A DNA stretch of 64,000 nt from Thiogranum longum (lineage in GTDB: Bacteria > Pseudomonadota > Gammaproteobacteria > DSM-19610): contig NZ_SMFX01000001.1 in the NCBI RefSeq assembly GCF_004339085.1, positions 2,477,975 through 2,541,974 of the forward strand, read 5' to 3'. A program made the translations under genes and the position numbers. This document shows, one piece after another, positions 7,904 through 15,888 of the stretch. The first letter of the stretch is position 1. Each line of letters begins with the position of its first letter. A model generated the notes under the pieces. That model saw nothing but the letters and a program-made list of their open reading frames with translations, was not told where the DNA came from and searched no databases.

Positions 7904-8596
7904 ATGAATGAAGCACCCACAACCCCGGAAGATAAAAAAGGCCGGTTCGACTGGCTACACGTATCATTGCTTGTGCTCCTGACCATACTGGTCACCGTGA
8001 TAGCCACCGTCTGGGTGGTCAAGGTTTACCTGTTCCCGTCCGAGTTCAAACCCGTCACACTTTCTCAAAAGGAAGAACAGGTCCTGGAACGCAAACTGGA
8101 CTGGCTGGGAGGGTTTTCATCCAGCCGCAAAAATACCACTGACATACCGCCAGAGTCCGCATTACCGCCATTGAAGCCGGAAGCCTACAGCGAAGAAGGC
8201 ACAAAGCGGGAAGTCCATTTCAGTGAAAAAGAAATCAATGCCCTGCTGGCGAAAAATACCGACCTCGCGCACAAGCTGGCCATCGATCTGTCGGACGACC
8301 TGGTCAGTGCAAAACTGCTCATCCCCGTTGACCCGGATTTCCCGGTACTGGGCGGCAAAATTATACGCGCCCGCGCCGGTGTTGAAATGGCCTATCAGAA
8401 CCGGCGTCCAGTCGTGGTACTTAAAGGCATCAGTATCATGGGGGTTCCGCTCCCCAATGCATGGATGGGCGGCATCAAGAATGTTGACCTGATCAATGAA
8501 TTCGGTGAAGACAAGGGGTTCTGGAAAGCTTTCGCCGATGGCATCGACTACATAGATGTCGAAGACGGCAAACTGACCGTAAAGCTCAAGGAATAG
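7904..8596 (+). CDS. Membrane-anchored conserved hypothetical protein
   Basis: The 230-residue protein has a short cytosolic N-terminus, one membrane helix (WLHVSLLVLLTILVTVIATVWVV, about residues 15-37) and an extracytoplasmic domain. That domain includes PYSEEGTKREVHFSEKE-like text, LLAKNTDLAHKLAIDLSDDL and VPLPNAWMGGIKNVDLI. Similar proteins are widespread in gammaproteobacteria; as I recall, some database entries carry the name arginine N-succinyltransferase, but no acetyltransferase fold is visible here and I do not endorse that name. AGGAG lies 14 nt before the chosen ATG, which is rather far. No function is assigned. Confidence 0.7.
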   Translation: MNEAPTTPEDKKGRFDWLHVSLLVLLTILVTVIATVWVVKVYLFPSEFKPVTLSQKEEQVLERKLDWLGGFSSSRKNTTDIPPESALPPLKPEAYSEEGTKREVHFSEKEINALLAKNTDLAHKLAIDLSDDLVSAKLLIPVDPDFPVLGGKIIRARAGVEMAYQNRRPVVVLKGISIMGVPLPNAWMGGIKNVDLINEFGEDKGFWKAFADGIDYIDVEDGKLTVKLKE

Positions 8597-8623
8597 CGTA
8601 GAAACCCGGAGCTTTTCGGAAAC

Positions 8624-9454
8624 TCATGAACCTGTCCGGCCCGATTTCCCCAGGATATGCTTGGCCTGCTGCCAGAAATCCTCAAGCTCGTCGAGTGTAC
8701 AGTCACTTAACTGACGCCCGGCTGTGGCGGCCAGTGCCTCCACCTCCCGAAAGCGCTGTGCAAACTTGTTATTCGCATGGCGCAACACCTGTTCGGCATC
8801 GGCATCCAGAAAACGCGCCAGATTCACGCAGCTGAATAAAATGTCACCCAGTTCTTCGTGCTGACGCCGCAGGCTTTCCTGCCCGCCAATCGCCGCACGC
8901 AATTCGGCGACTTCTTCTTCCAGCTTGGCCAGCACGTCATCGATTTCATCCCAGTCGAAACCCGTGCGCGCAGCACGGCGCTGAATTTTTTGTGCCCGGA
9001 CCAGCGCCGGTAACGCCACTGTTACGTTAGCCAGTGCACTGCCATCTTCACCGGCTGAGCCTCGCTCTTTTGCCTTGTGCTGCTCCCAGGCTTCAGTCTG
9101 GGCCCGGGCATCGGCAACCTGTTCATCACCGAAGACATGCGGGTGGCGGCGCAACATTTTGTCATTGATCGCCTCAACGACATCGGCAAATTCGAACCAG
9201 CCCTTTTCTTTTGCCATCTGCGCATGGAATACCACCTGGAACAGCAGATCACCGAGTTCATCACGAATATCGCCGGGGACATTTCGCTCGATGGCATCTG
9301 CTACTTCGTAGGCTTCTTCCAGGGTATAGGGTGCAATGCTGGAAAAATCCTGCTCAAGGTCCCACGGACACCCGCCTTCAGGATTACGTAGCCGCGCCAT
9401 GATATCGAGCAGTGCAGCAATGTCGCCTGCATCAACCGTTTTTTTCTGACTCAT
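8624..9454 (-). CDS. mazG: Nucleoside triphosphate pyrophosphohydrolase MazG
   Basis: This enzyme hydrolyses NTPs and dNTPs to the monophosphate plus PPi and is linked to stress survival and nucleotide-pool cleaning. The 276-residue protein has two tandem MazG folds. The first shows NPEGGCPWDLEQDFSSI, LEEAYEVADAI and RDELGDLLFQVVFHAQ, which form the EExxE/ExxD Mg2+ site. The second shows LEEEVAELRAAI and HEELGDILFSCVNLARFL. Length and motifs match the full-length E. coli type. The gene is convergent with the preceding plus-strand gene. Confidence 0.95.
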   Translation of the reverse strand: MSQKKTVDAGDIAALLDIMARLRNPEGGCPWDLEQDFSSIAPYTLEEAYEVADAIERNVPGDIRDELGDLLFQVVFHAQMAKEKGWFEFADVVEAINDKMLRRHPHVFGDEQVADARAQTEAWEQHKAKERGSAGEDGSALANVTVALPALVRAQKIQRRAARTGFDWDEIDDVLAKLEEEVAELRAAIGGQESLRRQHEELGDILFSCVNLARFLDADAEQVLRHANNKFAQRFREVEALAATAGRQLSDCTLDELEDFWQQAKHILGKSGRTGS

Positions 9455-9550
9455 AAACAGGTTCCGGTTTAATCATGAAAAGTCCTGACCTATCAATGTT
9501 TCCATAGCTTATAGTAATGATTCCGGAAAGACCCGCAGGAGCCTTGCACC

Positions 9551-10201
9551 ATGACACCCGAAACACAGCTGGTTATCCTCGCAGCAAGCTGGATGATATA
9601 TGGTGCCCTACATTCTTTACTGGCAGCTGATCGCATCAAACAACTGGTAAGCAATGCTTTCCCTGCCGGACACAGGGCTTACCGGCTGATCTATAACCTG
9701 CTCGCCGGTATTCTGCTGCTTATACCCCTGTGGCTCATGGCCCGCTATCCGGGCGACCCGCTCTGGCATTGGCCCGGGCCGCTACGCTGGTTCATGGATG
9801 GCGCGGCAATTGCCGCTATTGCCGGCTTCGCCTTCAGCTTGCGAATGTATGACAACGCGGAGTTTCTGGGGCTGGGTCAGCTCTCATGCCCGGCCGGTGA
9901 AATCAGGAAGATTCCTCCAATGAGCATTTCAACACCTCACCGGTTCGTCAGGCACCCCTGGTATTTTTACGGACTGGTTATTCTGTGGACACGTGAAATG
10001 AACGCAGCATTACTGATCAGTGCCATTGTAATTACCTTGTACCTGGTAATCGGATCTCGCCTCGAAGAGCGCAAACTGGTGCGTTGTTACGGGGAAGCCT
10101 ACCGGGCCTATCAGCGGCAGGTGCCCGCGTTAATACCTCTGCCGTGGCGTTTTCTGACCCGCTCTCAGGCAGATGCCATTCTGAAGCTCGCGAATCAGTG
10201 A
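9551..10201 (+). CDS. ICMT/NnrU-like integral membrane methyltransferase-family protein
   Basis: A 216-residue polytopic membrane protein with about five hydrophobic segments. The C-terminal half carries the signature of isoprenylcysteine/phospholipid methyltransferase-like proteins: PHRFVRHPWYFYGLVILW (about residues 134-151) and GSRLEERKLVRCYGEAYRAYQRQVP (about 169-193), the region that binds SAM in that fold. The N-terminal half (HSLLAADRIKQL, HRAYRLIYNL) resembles NnrU-type proteins. The substrate cannot be told from sequence. It overlaps the convergent rsd gene by 7 bases. Confidence 0.75.
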   Translation: MTPETQLVILAASWMIYGALHSLLAADRIKQLVSNAFPAGHRAYRLIYNLLAGILLLIPLWLMARYPGDPLWHWPGPLRWFMDGAAIAAIAGFAFSLRMYDNAEFLGLGQLSCPAGEIRKIPPMSISTPHRFVRHPWYFYGLVILWTREMNAALLISAIVITLYLVIGSRLEERKLVRCYGEAYRAYQRQVPALIPLPWRFLTRSQADAILKLANQ

Positions 10202-10662
10202 ACCTGCCCGGCCATTGCACTGATTACCTGGTCTTCCAGCTGAATGCGTTCCGCAAGTGTTTCTCCGAGTGACGACAGGTCTGCAGCCAGGCATTCCAGA
10301 ATTTCGCCATCACATTGCATCAGGTCAACACCTTCGTACTTGTCGTTAAAGCGCAGGATCATGTCTGTTGTCTGGGCAATACGCGGGTAAATACTGCCAG
10401 CCACCTCGATCACCGGTGTGCGACGTTCCAGTTTGTCCGATATGTAACGGTACAACTGGAAATGGGCACTGGCGGCATAATCGATCAGCGCCTGACAAAA
10501 GTCCTGTAATGCTTCACGCGTAACCTCATCCCCCTCGAATGGCTGGTGATTGGCCAGTTCGGAATAAAGCGATAGTGTTTCGGTGCGTGTCTTGACGAGC
10601 GTGGCCAGCTTTTCGCGGGAACGTCCCCGGCGTTCGGCGCCGGCGTTATATTCTGAGGGCAT
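10195..10662 (-). CDS. rsd: Rsd/AlgQ-family anti-sigma-70 factor
   Basis: Rsd binds region 4 of the housekeeping sigma factor and shifts RNA polymerase toward alternative sigmas. The 155-residue all-helical protein shows the family pattern LATLVKTRTETLSLYSELA (about residues 18-36), ALQDFCQALIDYAASAHFQLYRYI (about 50-73) and a C-terminal LGETLAERIQLEDQVI. Length and helix layout match Rsd/AlgQ. It is a monocistronic minus-strand gene. Confidence 0.88.
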   Translation of the reverse strand: MPSEYNAGAERRGRSREKLATLVKTRTETLSLYSELANHQPFEGDEVTREALQDFCQALIDYAASAHFQLYRYISDKLERRTPVIEVAGSIYPRIAQTTDMILRFNDKYEGVDLMQCDGEILECLAADLSSLGETLAERIQLEDQVISAMAGQVH

Positions 10663-10883
10663 GTCAGCTCCAGTTATTTTAGTGTCTTGTTTCCGGTACC
10701 GATTCTAGTAAACCCGCCATACCGACCCGAGTCAAACGTCGAACCTCTGTCACCCGGACCGGCACCATCCAGCACCGCCATTTTCAGGATACTGAATTCT
10801 ATCAGGTTTTCAATACTGGTGCAGTTCTTGCTGTTGTGAAACCCAGATACCACCAGGATCAACATATTAAAGGGAGTACCAGA

Positions 10884-12266
10884 ATGGGTATACCAGTCAA
10901 CATACGCGAACTGCTCGACCGCGATCAGAACAACTATGAAGTACTTCTGCACCGGAAAACCACTACCCTGGCCCAGGCCGCCGAAGCCTGCGAAATCCCG
11001 CTGGAGCAACTGGTTCGCGCCGTCGTACTGGTAGACGGACAAGGCCTGCTAATGGCCGTTCTGCCCGCCGATCATGTGCTGGATTTCGAGGCCCTGTGTA
11101 ATCTCCTGCACCGTGAACTGGAACTGGTTCCCGGTCACCAGCTCACTAATATATTCGATGATTGCGAACCGGGATCCTACCCGCCACTGGCGTCCGCATA
11201 CGACCTTGATGTCATTCTCGACCAGACCGTTGACGCCATGCCGACGGTTACTTTTGAACCTGGTACACACACATCCCTTGTACAAATGCCACATGAACAC
11301 TACCGTGACATGCTCGGCGATGCTGTACGCATTGGCCAGTTTGCACGCCCCGCTTCAACACTATGCGCAAACGAAAAAGCACTGGCGCACGCTGTAGAGC
11401 AGTTCACACCGGCACGTGTAAAACGCGATATCGAGGAATTTCACGAGCTACCCGCACTGCCAACAACAGCGGCGCAGATCCTTCGACTTGCCGCCGACCC
11501 ACGCGCCAATGCCAGGCAACTGGCAGAAATCATTGAGCAGGACCCGGGGCTCTCTGCACAGGTGTTGCGCTATGCCAACTCATCAATGTATGGCTATGCA
11601 GGCAGCATTAAAAACTTACAGACCGCTATCGCCCGCGTGCTGGGATTTGAATATGTACTCAACCTGGCGCTCGGCTTCTCGATTGGTAAATCCCTGAAAG
11701 TGCCACAGGACGGCCCATTTGGCATGGATGCCTTCTGGCGCCACTCGGTATTTGCTGCACGCCTGGTGGAAACCCTGGGCCAGAAGTTACCTGGCAAGAT
11801 GCGTCCACCACGCGGCACTGCCTACCTTGCCGGCCTCTTGCAAAACCTCGGTCGCCTGGTGCTGGGGCATACTTTCCAGCCCGAATTTTTTATTCTCAAC
11901 CGTTTTTCCCAGGCCAATCCGGACATGCCGACCTGTGATCTCGAGCGCCAGGTACTGGGTGTCACACACGATCAGATCGGCGCCTGGCTGATGCAGGCCT
12001 GGGGACTGCCTGCTGAACTGACTGCAGCCGTTCGCCACCACCATAACCCGGATTACTGGGATACCCATGCGGTATACCCTCAGCTGGTCCTGATTGCGAA
12101 TCGCGCCCTCGCCCTGCATGGACTCGGCGAAAGCGATACCGAGGGCCTGCCGGCCTTTTCCCTTCAAATGCTCGAGCTTGACGAACAAGCTGTACTCGAT
12201 GAAACAGCGAAACTATTTGATAACAAAGAAGAACTTGATGATCTGGCACAGCGCCTGGCAGCTTGA
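10884..12266 (+). CDS. YbaK-type deacylase domain fused to HDOD signalling domain
   Basis: The 460-residue protein begins at an ATG preceded by AAGGGAG. Residues about 8-160 look like the YbaK/ProX aminoacyl-tRNA editing domain (NYEVLLHRKTTTLAQAAEACEIPLEQLVRAVVL, VLPADHVLDFEAL). Residues about 190-400 are an HDOD domain (LPALPTTAAQILRLAADPRANARQLAEIIEQDPGLSAQVLRYANS; YLAGLLQNLGRLVLGHTF; LMQAWGLPAELTAAVRHHH). HDOD proteins act in signal transduction and lack the HD catalytic pair. The fusion suggests control linked to charged-tRNA or amino-acid state. Function unproven. Confidence 0.85.
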   Translation: MGIPVNIRELLDRDQNNYEVLLHRKTTTLAQAAEACEIPLEQLVRAVVLVDGQGLLMAVLPADHVLDFEALCNLLHRELELVPGHQLTNIFDDCEPGSYPPLASAYDLDVILDQTVDAMPTVTFEPGTHTSLVQMPHEHYRDMLGDAVRIGQFARPASTLCANEKALAHAVEQFTPARVKRDIEEFHELPALPTTAAQILRLAADPRANARQLAEIIEQDPGLSAQVLRYANSSMYGYAGSIKNLQTAIARVLGFEYVLNLALGFSIGKSLKVPQDGPFGMDAFWRHSVFAARLVETLGQKLPGKMRPPRGTAYLAGLLQNLGRLVLGHTFQPEFFILNRFSQANPDMPTCDLERQVLGVTHDQIGAWLMQAWGLPAELTAAVRHHHNPDYWDTHAVYPQLVLIANRALALHGLGESDTEGLPAFSLQMLELDEQAVLDETAKLFDNKEELDDLAQRLAA

Positions 12267-12329
12267 CGCCAGTCACTGTTTCACGGTTTAATACCCGCAC
12301 AGCAACAAGGTCAGCTCTCCTGTGACGCC

Positions 12330-12351
12330 ACCCGGCCCACGACGGGTTTTT
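12330..12351 (+). terminator. Probable terminator after the YbaK-HDOD gene
   Basis: ACCCG (12330-12334) pairs with CGGGT (12343-12347), followed by TTTT; a second T-rich run lies at 12361-12368. The stem is short, so efficiency is uncertain. Confidence 0.5.
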
Positions 12352-12370
12352 GACTCCCTGTTTTTTATTC

Positions 12371-12400
12371 TTGACTAAAAGACTCAAGTATTATTATTAT
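12371..12400 (+). promoter_or_regulatory. Promoter with IscR-type operator ahead of the IscR-like gene
   Basis: TTGACT at 12371-12376 and TATTAT at 12395-12400 make a sigma-70 promoter with an 18-bp spacer. The -35 box lies inside the partly palindromic TTGACTAAAAGACTCAA (12371-12387) followed by GTAT, which resembles the published type 1 IscR site. This suggests feedback control by the encoded Rrf2 protein or by a true IscR elsewhere. Confidence 0.6.
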
Positions 12401-12469
12401 ACGTCTCAGGTTCATGAAACGGAGACGCGCACAGTCGTGCAGCGCCTGTAGAAACAGATGAGGCGAATC

Positions 12470-12925
12470 ATGAAATTATCTACAAAAGGTCGTCACGCCA
12501 TTACGGCAATGATGGAACTGGCATTACGCGACAGCCAGGGCCCGGTTACGCTGGCTGATATTTCAGTCGAACAGTCAATTTCGGTTTCCTACCTGGAGCA
12601 ACTGTTTGCCCGGCTGCGAAATCATGGTCTGGTAACCGGCATGCGTGGCCCCGGTGGCGGTTATTGCCTGCGCCGTCCGGCCAGCGAAATTACTATCGCT
12701 GAAATTCTCAGTGCAGTCGATGATGCCATGCCGGCACGTCGCGAGCGTATCCCGGGTGAGGAATGGCCACAGAGCGTTATCATGTGGAACCAGCTCAGCG
12801 CACGCATCTATGACTATCTCAATGGTCTGACACTGGCAGAAGCCGTCAACCAGAAAGAAGATTCGAAGGATGACGAACAGGGCAATGTTGGTTTCGGATC
12901 AGGGTTCCAGCAGACAGCTGCATAA
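12470..12925 (+). CDS. IscR-like Rrf2 regulator lacking Fe-S cysteines
   Basis: The 151-residue protein matches IscR closely in its DNA-binding part: KLSTKGRHAITAMMELAL, ADISVEQSISVSYLEQLFARLRNHGLV, GMRGPGGGYCLRRP and ITIAEILSAVDDA. IscR then normally carries three cysteines and a histidine that hold a [2Fe-2S] cluster; here the same stretch reads PARRERIPGEEWPQSVIMW with none of them. The only cysteine (in GGYCL) lies in the wing. It therefore probably acts without a cluster or senses by another means. The ATG at 12470 is preferred over 12458 because GAGGCG precedes it. iscU follows after 47 bases. Confidence 0.85.
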   Translation: MKLSTKGRHAITAMMELALRDSQGPVTLADISVEQSISVSYLEQLFARLRNHGLVTGMRGPGGGYCLRRPASEITIAEILSAVDDAMPARRERIPGEEWPQSVIMWNQLSARIYDYLNGLTLAEAVNQKEDSKDDEQGNVGFGSGFQQTAA

Positions 12926-12972
12926 GCCCTGTTTCAGTCAATTAAACAAACCCGCTTTTTGGAGAAACGGAA

Positions 12973-13368
12973 ATGGCATATAGTGACAAGGTTCTGGATC
13001 ACTACGAAAACCCGCGCAACGTAGGTACATTCGAAAAGGGTGACACCAGCGTTGGAACCGGGATGGTAGGCGCACCAGCCTGTGGCGATGTTATGAAACT
13101 GCAGATCAAGGTCGGTGAAAACGGCGTTATCGAAGACGCCAGATTCAAGACTTATGGCTGTGGTTCTGCCATCGCCTCAAGTTCTCTGCTGACCGAATGG
13201 GTGAAAGGAAAGACACTGGAAGAAGCCAGCCAGATCAAAAACACCGAAATCGCCGAGGAACTGGCCCTGCCGCCAGTCAAGGTACATTGCTCCGTGCTGG
13301 CCGAGGATGCTATCAAGGCTGCCATTTCTGATTTCCAGCAGAAAAACGGCGAAGAAAAGGTCGCCTGA
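12973..13368 (+). CDS. iscU: Fe-S cluster scaffold protein IscU
   Basis: IscU assembles [2Fe-2S] clusters with sulfur from IscS and hands them on through HscA/HscB. The 131-residue protein has all ligands: GAPACGD (first Cys and the conserved Asp), YGCGSAIASSS (second Cys), and VKVHCSVLAEDAIKAAI (His and third Cys), preceded by the HscA-binding LPPVK motif. GGAG lies before the ATG. The genes usually around it (iscS, iscA, hscBA, fdx) are absent: an IscR-like gene is directly upstream and a terminator directly downstream. Confidence 0.96.
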   Translation: MAYSDKVLDHYENPRNVGTFEKGDTSVGTGMVGAPACGDVMKLQIKVGENGVIEDARFKTYGCGSAIASSSLLTEWVKGKTLEEASQIKNTEIAEELALPPVKVHCSVLAEDAIKAAISDFQQKNGEEKVA

Positions 13369-13400
13369 TTTCGACAGATCTGAAACAGCAGGTGTTTTTC

Positions 13401-13432
13401 AAAAAGGGCTGCCCGCAAGGCAGCCCTTTTTT
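13401..13432 (+). terminator. Rho-independent terminator after iscU
   Basis: AAGGGCTGCC pairs with GGCAGCCCTT around a CGCA loop and runs into six T residues. It closes the two-gene IscR-like/iscU unit 33 bases after the iscU stop. Confidence 0.93.
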
Positions 13433-13462
13433 ATCGTCGGTATATCGGGTTACGATCTATAC

Positions 13463-14284
13463 ATGAATAACGATATTCTCGAACTTTACCCGGACAGCGG
13501 AAAAACCCGCTCACTGCGTGGACTCTACCTGGGGCAGATCCCTGCCACGACAGACCAGCCATTCATTTATACCAACTACATTGCCAGTATTGATGGCCGC
13601 ATTGCCCTGCCGGCAACCGACCGGCGCAGTAGCCAGGTTCCACCTGCTATCGCAAACTCCCGCGACTGGCGCCTGTTTCAGGAGCTGGCTGCCCAGGCCG
13701 ACTTGCTGATCAGTAGTGCGCGTTATTTTCGCCAGGCCGTGGAGCAGGAAGCACAGGCCGAACTTCCGGTCGGGCGTGCGCACGAATTCGATGACCTACG
13801 CGACTGGCGCCTTGAGCAAGGGTTATCCCCACAACCGGATATCGCCGTATTCAGCGCCAGCCTGGACATACCCGTCGAGGCCCTGCGCGCTTACGCCGAA
13901 CGAAAGATTTATATCATCACTGGTGGTGATGCCGATCCGAAGCAGGTCGACAGCCTTGCCCGTGAAAACAACGTGCAGGTCATTCAGTGCGGGGATGCAC
14001 GTCATGTCGATGCAACAGAACTGAAGTCAACACTCGGCAAGCTGGGTTACCAGCGTATCTATGCTATTGCCGGCCCATCAGTACTGCATGCACTGGTACA
14101 TGGCAACGCACTCGATCGGCTGTACCTGACCACTGCACACTGCCTGCTCGGAGGAGAGAAATTCGACACCATTGCCCGGGGGCCCGAGTTTTCACCCGCC
14201 TGCAAACTGCCATTGCGCGCCATGTACCTCGATCCACACATGCCGGAAGGCGCGGGCCAGACATTGGCAGTCTACGGGCGATAA
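13463..14284 (+). CDS. RibD C-terminal (dihydrofolate reductase-like) domain protein
   Basis: The 273-residue protein has the fold of the reductase half of RibD: YTNYIASIDGRIALP (about residues 33-47), a central NADPH-binding region (KIYIITGGDADPKQVDSLARENNVQVI) and YAIAGPSVLHALVHGNALDRLYLTTAHCLLGGEKFDTI (about 203-240). It has no deaminase domain, so it is not a complete riboflavin enzyme. Such free-standing proteins may reduce pyrimidine or pterin-like substrates. I used the ATG at 13463, after the iscU terminator; an upstream extension would overlap iscU. It is followed after 11 bases by a Nudix gene. Confidence 0.8.
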   Translation: MNNDILELYPDSGKTRSLRGLYLGQIPATTDQPFIYTNYIASIDGRIALPATDRRSSQVPPAIANSRDWRLFQELAAQADLLISSARYFRQAVEQEAQAELPVGRAHEFDDLRDWRLEQGLSPQPDIAVFSASLDIPVEALRAYAERKIYIITGGDADPKQVDSLARENNVQVIQCGDARHVDATELKSTLGKLGYQRIYAIAGPSVLHALVHGNALDRLYLTTAHCLLGGEKFDTIARGPEFSPACKLPLRAMYLDPHMPEGAGQTLAVYGR

Positions 14285-14295
14285 CATAACAAACC

Positions 14296-14838
14296 ATGGA
14301 TAAACGGAAAATTATTTATACGGGCAACGTAGTGGATCTTGGCATTGAAACCGTCACCTTACCCACTGGCGACAGCATGGAACTGGAAGTTGTTCGTCAC
14401 CCGGGCGGGGCGGCAATTGTCGCTATCGACGGTCAACAACGGGTCTGCATGCTACGCCAGTTCCGCCATGCGGCCGGTGGCTGGCTGTGGGAATTGCCCG
14501 CCGGGAAAATCGATGCCCCGGAATCGCCGGATAACACCGCAAAACGGGAACTCCGGGAAGAAGCCGGTCTCACCGCAGAACACTGGCAATCGCTTGGGAG
14601 CTTTCTCTCTACGCCGGGTTTCTGTGACGAACGCATATACCTTTACCTGGCAACCACGCTGCACACCACAGACAGCGAACCCCATCCGCACGAAGTGATT
14701 GAAGTTCACTGGATGCCTTTCAGTGAAGCACTGGATATGTGCGACCGCAATGAAATCGAAGATGGAAAGACCTTGCTGGGCCTGGCGCGCGCAGCGGGAA
14801 AAGCGGGTATCGTGGCCGGTCAACAGGAGACGCTGTGA
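14296..14838 (+). CDS. Nudix hydrolase, ADP-ribose pyrophosphatase type
   Basis: The 180-residue protein has a complete Nudix box, [23 protein letters not shown] (about residues 73-95), with the REExEE-type metal ligands. The layout [36 protein letters not shown] upstream of the box is typical of ADP-ribose/ADP-sugar pyrophosphatases (NudF-like). It probably recycles ADP-ribose or related dinucleotides to AMP. The stop overlaps the GTG start of the next Nudix gene (GTGA), so the two are translationally coupled. Confidence 0.87.
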   Translation: MDKRKIIYTGNVVDLGIETVTLPTGDSMELEVVRHPGGAAIVAIDGQQRVCMLRQFRHAAGGWLWELPAGKIDAPESPDNTAKRELREEAGLTAEHWQSLGSFLSTPGFCDERIYLYLATTLHTTDSEPHPHEVIEVHWMPFSEALDMCDRNEIEDGKTLLGLARAAGKAGIVAGQQETL

Positions 14839-15386
14839 AATTTTGTAGCAACTGCGGTGAATCAGTCGTGCTTCGTATACCGGAAGGCGACAACCGTGAA
14901 CGTTTTGTCTGTGACAACTGCCACACCATTCACTACCAGAATCCAAATATCGTTGCCGGCTGTATCCCTGAGTGGGAAGGACGCATCCTGTTGTGCAAAC
15001 GCGCAATTGAACCGCGCTACGGCCTGTGGACACTGCCAGCCGGCTTTATGGAAAATGGCGAAACCACCGAGCAGGCCGCGATGCGGGAAACGCATGAGGA
15101 AGCTGGCGCAAACGTCGAGATTACCAGCCTGTATGGTCTTTTCAGCATCCCGCACATCAGCCAGGTTTACATGCTGTACCACGGCTTCCTGGTAAACGGA
15201 GCGTACGAAGCTGGCTGCGAAAGCCTGGAATGCCGGTTATTTAACGAGCAGGACATCCCCTGGGACAAACTCGCTTTCCCGGTGGTCAGGGAAACCCTCC
15301 AGCGCTTTTTTGCCGACAGAAAACACGGCAAGGACCTGCCACTTCAACGTGGCGAAATCATCAAGCACCCCAAACGAGAATCCTGA
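14835..15386 (+). CDS. Nudix hydrolase with N-terminal zinc ribbon
   Basis: The 183-residue protein starts at a GTG overlapping the previous stop. CSNCG (residues 4-8) and CDNCH (about 26-30) form a zinc ribbon. A Nudix domain follows with the box [23 protein letters not shown] (about 72-94) after WTLPA. This arrangement resembles NudC-like and related zinc-ribbon Nudix enzymes acting on NAD(H)-type or ADP-ribose substrates, although it is shorter than NudC. The pairing with an ADP-ribose-type Nudix gene and a RibD-like reductase suggests clean-up of damaged nucleotides or cofactors. Confidence 0.87.
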   Translation: MKFCSNCGESVVLRIPEGDNRERFVCDNCHTIHYQNPNIVAGCIPEWEGRILLCKRAIEPRYGLWTLPAGFMENGETTEQAAMRETHEEAGANVEITSLYGLFSIPHISQVYMLYHGFLVNGAYEAGCESLECRLFNEQDIPWDKLAFPVVRETLQRFFADRKHGKDLPLQRGEIIKHPKRES

Positions 15387-15399
15387 ACCGCTTTCAGCC

Positions 15400-15744
15400 T
15401 CAGGCGACAGCCAGTGAGCTTGCACCTTTCTCGCTGCGATCGTGGCTGAACAACCAGGCCCGCAAACGTCGCCGCTGCTCAGCACTGATACCATCGAACA
15501 TCAGGCCAGCGCCGCGACTGGACTGGTGCACGACGACCGCCGGCACACGCATACCCGGGCCGCCACCAGCACAAATGAATTCAACTTCGAGATATTCGTT
15601 CTTCCGCCACGTTGTGGTGCCGGTGTCGATCAACATGCCTCCAAGCCCCAGGTTCCGGCTCACTGCGCTCTGCACGGGTAGCCCGTGTTTGTAGAGCATC
15701 AACTGAAACTCCATCGGCTTGCGAACACTGCATCGGTGTTCCAT
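15400..15744 (-). CDS. PilZ-domain protein (probable c-di-GMP receptor)
   Basis: The 114-residue protein is a single PilZ domain. It carries the two c-di-GMP contact motifs: RCSVR (RxxxR, about residues 4-8) and the strand-turn NLGLGGMLI (about 31-39), which stands for D/NxSxxG with Leu in place of Ser. It probably couples c-di-GMP to motility or surface behaviour through a partner. GGDEF/EAL proteins at 27127 and 40374 are possible sources of the signal. It is convergent with the Nudix gene. Confidence 0.85.
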   Translation of the reverse strand: MEHRCSVRKPMEFQLMLYKHGLPVQSAVSRNLGLGGMLIDTGTTTWRKNEYLEVEFICAGGGPGMRVPAVVVHQSSRGAGLMFDGISAEQRRRLRAWLFSHDRSEKGASSLAVA

Positions 15745-15888
15745 CGTATCCTCCCATGATACTGGCCTTCCGTGGTGGCCTTATCGTCATCTACGCCCGC
15801 AACTTAAGCCGTACTGCCCACTTCAGACAGGATATAGACCAAGGTATAGCCCTGTTCACATTCCACCTGGTAACGACCCGCACAAATA

